Shown here piece by piece: positions 6,968-9,119 of a DNA stretch of 9,119 nucleotides. Every line of letters begins with the position of its first letter. Positions within the stretch are counted from its first letter, which is position 1. The notes under the pieces were generated by a model. The model worked only from the letters and a program-made list of their open reading frames with translations, made no database searches and was not told where the DNA came from. The stretch spans positions 1 through 9,119 of the forward strand of contig JALNYF010000070.1 of NCBI GenBank assembly GCA_023229985.1, in the 5' to 3' direction. The translations under genes were made by a program, and so were the position numbers. The stretch comes from Bacteroidales bacterium. GTDB taxonomy: Bacteria; Bacteroidota; Bacteroidia; Bacteroidales; WCHB1-69.

Positions 6968-7798
6968 TTATAAGGCACAAATGAGCCAATAAACAAACGC
7001 TATCGGGATTGCTAACAACGAGGAATCAAAGCGGTCTAGAACGCCACCATGTCCGGGGAGAATATGTCCGGAATCTTTTACCTTACAATTGCGTTTGAAC
7101 ATAGATTCTACTAAGTCTCCGGCGGTTCCAAAAAGAACGACCACCAAAGCGAATCCCGCCCACTGTATCGGGGTGTTGATTTCCGTATTTTCAAAATAAG
7201 GGATATAAGCAAAAAATATGGAGCTAAAGACCGTCAATATCAGCGCAGTGATAAAACCCTCCCATGATTTTTTGGGAGATATTCTCTCGAACAGTTTATG
7301 TTTTCCGAAGAGGCTTCCCGCGCAAAATGCCAAGGTATCGTTCAACCAAATAATAACAAATAGTGCAAGTACGATGGCATGTGCGCCGGACTGCAACATC
7401 CAGCCAAGAAGGGAGAACGGTACAACTATCCAAAAGATGGAAAGCATGACAACTCCAATATTTAACAAAGGGTTTTCGCGGTTACGGAATAATTCGACAA
7501 CGAATGTCAGCACGGCAACAACAAGGGTAATCAAAAATAAGATTGTGGACAGATAAGAAGAGTCGGCATACAGCTGTATGGCAGAAAAAAATGAAGCCGC
7601 CAAAAAAAGTGGCAATACAACCTGAGGAGATGCCGATAATTGGTGGGATATTTTTAATAATTCCAATACACCGACCAGTGCAAAGAAAAGAAATAGCACA
7701 AAGAAGATGACGGAATATGACTGATAGAGAACAACGGCTGCAAAAACAACGGCAACAAAGATACTGCCCGTAATACCTCGGATGATTAAATTTTTCAT
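6968..7798 (-). CDS. cdsA: Phosphatidate cytidylyltransferase (CDP-diacylglycerol synthase)
   Basis: This 276-residue integral membrane enzyme makes CDP-diacylglycerol from phosphatidic acid and CTP, the branch point for bacterial phospholipids. Most of the chain is hydrophobic, with several membrane segments (for example residues about 10-47, 60-75, 85-104, 113-135, 140-155, 182-200, 213-229, 259-275). The family signature is complete at residues 232-258: SMFKR, then K-D four residues later, then LPGHGGVLDRFD. The upstream block WLNDTLAFCAGSLFGKHKLF with ISPKKSWEG (about 151-181) is also typical. Length is normal for the family. The start MKNLIIRGITG fits homologues. Its ATG overlaps the stop of the LUD gene as ATGA, which implies translational coupling and one transcript with ftsH. 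A hairpin follows the stop codon. Confidence 0.95.
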   Translation of the reverse strand: MKNLIIRGITGSIFVAVVFAAVVLYQSYSVIFFVLFLFFALVGVLELLKISHQLSASPQVVLPLFLAASFFSAIQLYADSSYLSTILFLITLVVAVLTFVVELFRNRENPLLNIGVVMLSIFWIVVPFSLLGWMLQSGAHAIVLALFVIIWLNDTLAFCAGSLFGKHKLFERISPKKSWEGFITALILTVFSSIFFAYIPYFENTEINTPIQWAGFALVVVLFGTAGDLVESMFKRNCKVKDSGHILPGHGGVLDRFDSSLLAIPIAFVYWLICAL

Positions 7799-8514
7799 TG
7801 TTCAACAAGCATTACAATAGTGATATGAGGATTTTCCGGAGTATATTCTTCATTTTCAACTTGAACGGGACTGACGATTTCGAGCATGTCGAATTTCATG
7901 GTGAGAACATCCGACTTACGTTCAATTTTTGTTTCGGTTTTCAAATGTTCCAGCAACTGTTCCATATCGCCATAGATGGAAGAGCTGCTTGCCAATACAA
8001 TCACATTGGGGGCTAAGTTCCGAATTGACGGATATAACATGGTGCTGGGTGATTGAATAAAAGCGATGCTGCCTGACCGTGCTATCAAATATTCAGCATA
8101 AACAATTACGGCATCTGCCTTTTCATTGGGAGGCAACGAATTAATACAAGAAATATTAAATTGTGCAAATACTTGAGACAAATTGGGAGAAACGTTAAGT
8201 ACTTTTTCGTATTTTCCGATTTCAATTTCTTTATTAACATATCCATATACCTCACGCATTTTCGCAAGGACATAGTCCCCCTTATTCATTTGAGATTTAT
8301 CAATTTCAAACTCAACCAACTTTCCTCCATTGGCTGAAAATTCATTTTTAAAATGTTGTAAGGGATGCTCTATCTGACCAAATAATCCAATGTTTCTGTC
8401 TATTAATACTTGCGTCCTTTCACTTTTAGAGGCAAGTGCCGTGCGTAAGGATTGGCAGATAGCATTCCGTTGATTATTATTTTTGGCTTCGATAGAGTTG
8501 TTTGAATCTTCCAT
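7795..8514 (-). CDS. LUD (LutC/YkgG-like) domain protein of the ftsH-cdsA block
   Basis: This 239-residue soluble protein has no signal peptide or membrane segment. The core resembles the LUD domain of lactate-utilisation proteins: N-terminal helices with an SERTQ segment (about 30-35), ADAVIVYAEYLIARSGSIAF (about 133-152), and YPSIRNLAPNVIVLASSSSI (about 161-180), where the family has its G-S/T-G-strand and the H-I-x-V strand. The C-terminal family motif PSRTADIE...HGP is not recognisable; the tail instead reads ENPHITIVMLVEQ. Bacteroidota commonly carry a LUD gene between ftsH and cdsA (established gene order), far from any lutA/lutB partner, so a role in lactate oxidation is doubtful and the true function is unknown. 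It starts 15 bp after the ftsH stop and overlaps cdsA by 4 bp, so it is likely co-transcribed. There is no Shine-Dalgarno sequence before the ATG. Confidence 0.75.
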   Translation of the reverse strand: MEDSNNSIEAKNNNQRNAICQSLRTALASKSERTQVLIDRNIGLFGQIEHPLQHFKNEFSANGGKLVEFEIDKSQMNKGDYVLAKMREVYGYVNKEIEIGKYEKVLNVSPNLSQVFAQFNISCINSLPPNEKADAVIVYAEYLIARSGSIAFIQSPSTMLYPSIRNLAPNVIVLASSSSIYGDMEQLLEHLKTETKIERKSDVLTMKFDMLEIVSPVQVENEEYTPENPHITIVMLVEQ

Positions 8515-8529
8515 GACTTGTATTTTTAA

Positions 8530-9119
8530 TTAAACTCTGTCCGCTTCTTTAGCATCATTGTCTTCAATTTTTGGTTGTTCTTCGGATATAATATGTTTAC
8601 CTTCTTTTTCAAAAGCTCTCTTTCCGAAGATATTTTCCAAGTCTTCCGCAAAGATAACTTCTTTGTCTACCAATAATGTTGCCAATAGGTCTAATTTTTC
8701 TTTATTGTCTTGTAGAATATTTTTAGCTCTTTGGTAGGCAGATTCCACCAATATGCGCATTTGATTATCAATTTCCTCAGCGGTTTTTTCGCTATACGGT
8801 TTATTAAAACTGTATTCGCTTTGTCCGGAGGAATCGTAATAGCTGAGGTTTCCAATTTTTTCGTTCAGTCCGAAATAGACGATCATGGAATAGGCTTGTT
8901 TGGTTACGCGTTCAAGGTCGTTGAGTGCGCCGGTGGAGATTTTTCCAAAGGCGACATCTTCGGCGGCACGTCCGCCGAGTAGTGCGGTCATTTCATCGAA
9001 CATTTGTTCGAAAGTCGTTATTTGACGTTCTTCGGGAAGGTACCAAGCGGCGCCCAATGATTTGCCTCGTGGCACGATGGTTACTTTTACCAAAGGGGAA
9101 GCGTGTTCCAAGAGCCAGC
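8530..9119 (-). CDS. ftsH: ATP-dependent zinc metalloprotease FtsH, C-terminal part
   Basis: The frame is open to the right edge, so only the last 195 residues (peptidase domain and tail) are visible. FtsH is a hexameric inner-membrane AAA+ protease that degrades misfolded membrane proteins and some regulators. Diagnostic segments are WLLEHASPLVKVTIVPRG, GAAWYLPEERQ (typical of Bacteroidota FtsH), LLGGRAAED, and STGALNDLERVT, whose Asp (codon 8917-8919) corresponds to the third zinc ligand of the family. The two His ligands of HExxH would lie just beyond the window. A helical segment, EEIDNQMRILVESAYQRA, and the ending EDLENIFGKRAF follow. The charged tail of about 30 residues after it is variable in the family. 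The TTG at 9111 is an internal Leu codon, not a start. It is the first visible gene of the ftsH-LUD-cdsA block. Confidence 0.95.
   Translation of the reverse strand, partial: WLLEHASPLVKVTIVPRGKSLGAAWYLPEERQITTFEQMFDEMTALLGGRAAEDVAFGKISTGALNDLERVTKQAYSMIVYFGLNEKIGNLSYYDSSGQSEYSFNKPYSEKTAEEIDNQMRILVESAYQRAKNILQDNKEKLDLLATLLVDKEVIFAEDLENIFGKRAFEKEGKHIISEEQPKIEDNDAKEADRV

Noticed and set aside
7218..7556. 112-codon plus-strand reading frame
   Set aside because: It is antisense to cdsA, with no family resemblance or translation signals.
7482..7808. 108-codon minus-strand frame, Cys- and Phe-rich
   Set aside because: It is a frame-shifted shadow of the 5' part of cdsA; the cdsA frame has the complete family signature.
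8530..9111. Complete small gene starting at TTG 9111
   Set aside because: The frame continues through TTG to the right edge with FtsH-like residues (W-L-L-E-H), so this is the 3' part of ftsH and not a separate gene.

Overview
The window looks like a chromosomal segment of a member of the phylum Bacteroidota. The evidence is a Bacteroidota-style FtsH C-terminus, the ftsH / LUD-domain protein / cdsA gene order, a near-perfect Bacteroidota promoter (TTG-N19-TAnnTTTG), absence of Shine-Dalgarno sequences, AT-rich spacers, and a giant secreted protein built from PKD-like, SprB-like and HYR-like repeats. All supported genes lie on the minus strand, so transcription runs from the right edge (9119) to the left edge (1).

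Right part (9119 to 6968): a compact operon-like block. It holds the C-terminal part of the membrane protease FtsH (cut by the right edge), then a LUD/LutC-family protein 15 bp downstream, then the CDP-diacylglycerol synthase CdsA, whose ATG overlaps the LUD stop codon as ATGA. The block combines membrane protein quality control with the committed step of phospholipid synthesis.

Middle (6967 to 6675): a 293-bp AT-rich spacer. It contains a hairpin and an inverted repeat after cdsA (possible weak terminator) and a strong candidate promoter for the next gene.

Left part (6674 to 1): one uninterrupted reading frame of at least 2224 codons, with start and signal peptide inside the window and the C-terminus beyond the left edge. 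From the N-terminus it encodes a signal peptide, an unrecognised N-terminal region of about 255 residues, several PKD/Ig-like modules, one isolated HYR-like module, four SprB-like modules, and an array of eleven HYR-like modules. The array comes in two subtypes arranged A-A-B-B-B-B-A-A-A-A-A. Each complete module carries four cysteines in the same order. The last two modules are a recent, nearly identical 279-bp tandem duplication, and the window ends inside it. By family knowledge this is probably a cell-surface adhesin or filament exported by the type IX secretion system, but the sorting domain that would prove it is outside the window. I found no mobile element, CRISPR array, tRNA or rRNA.
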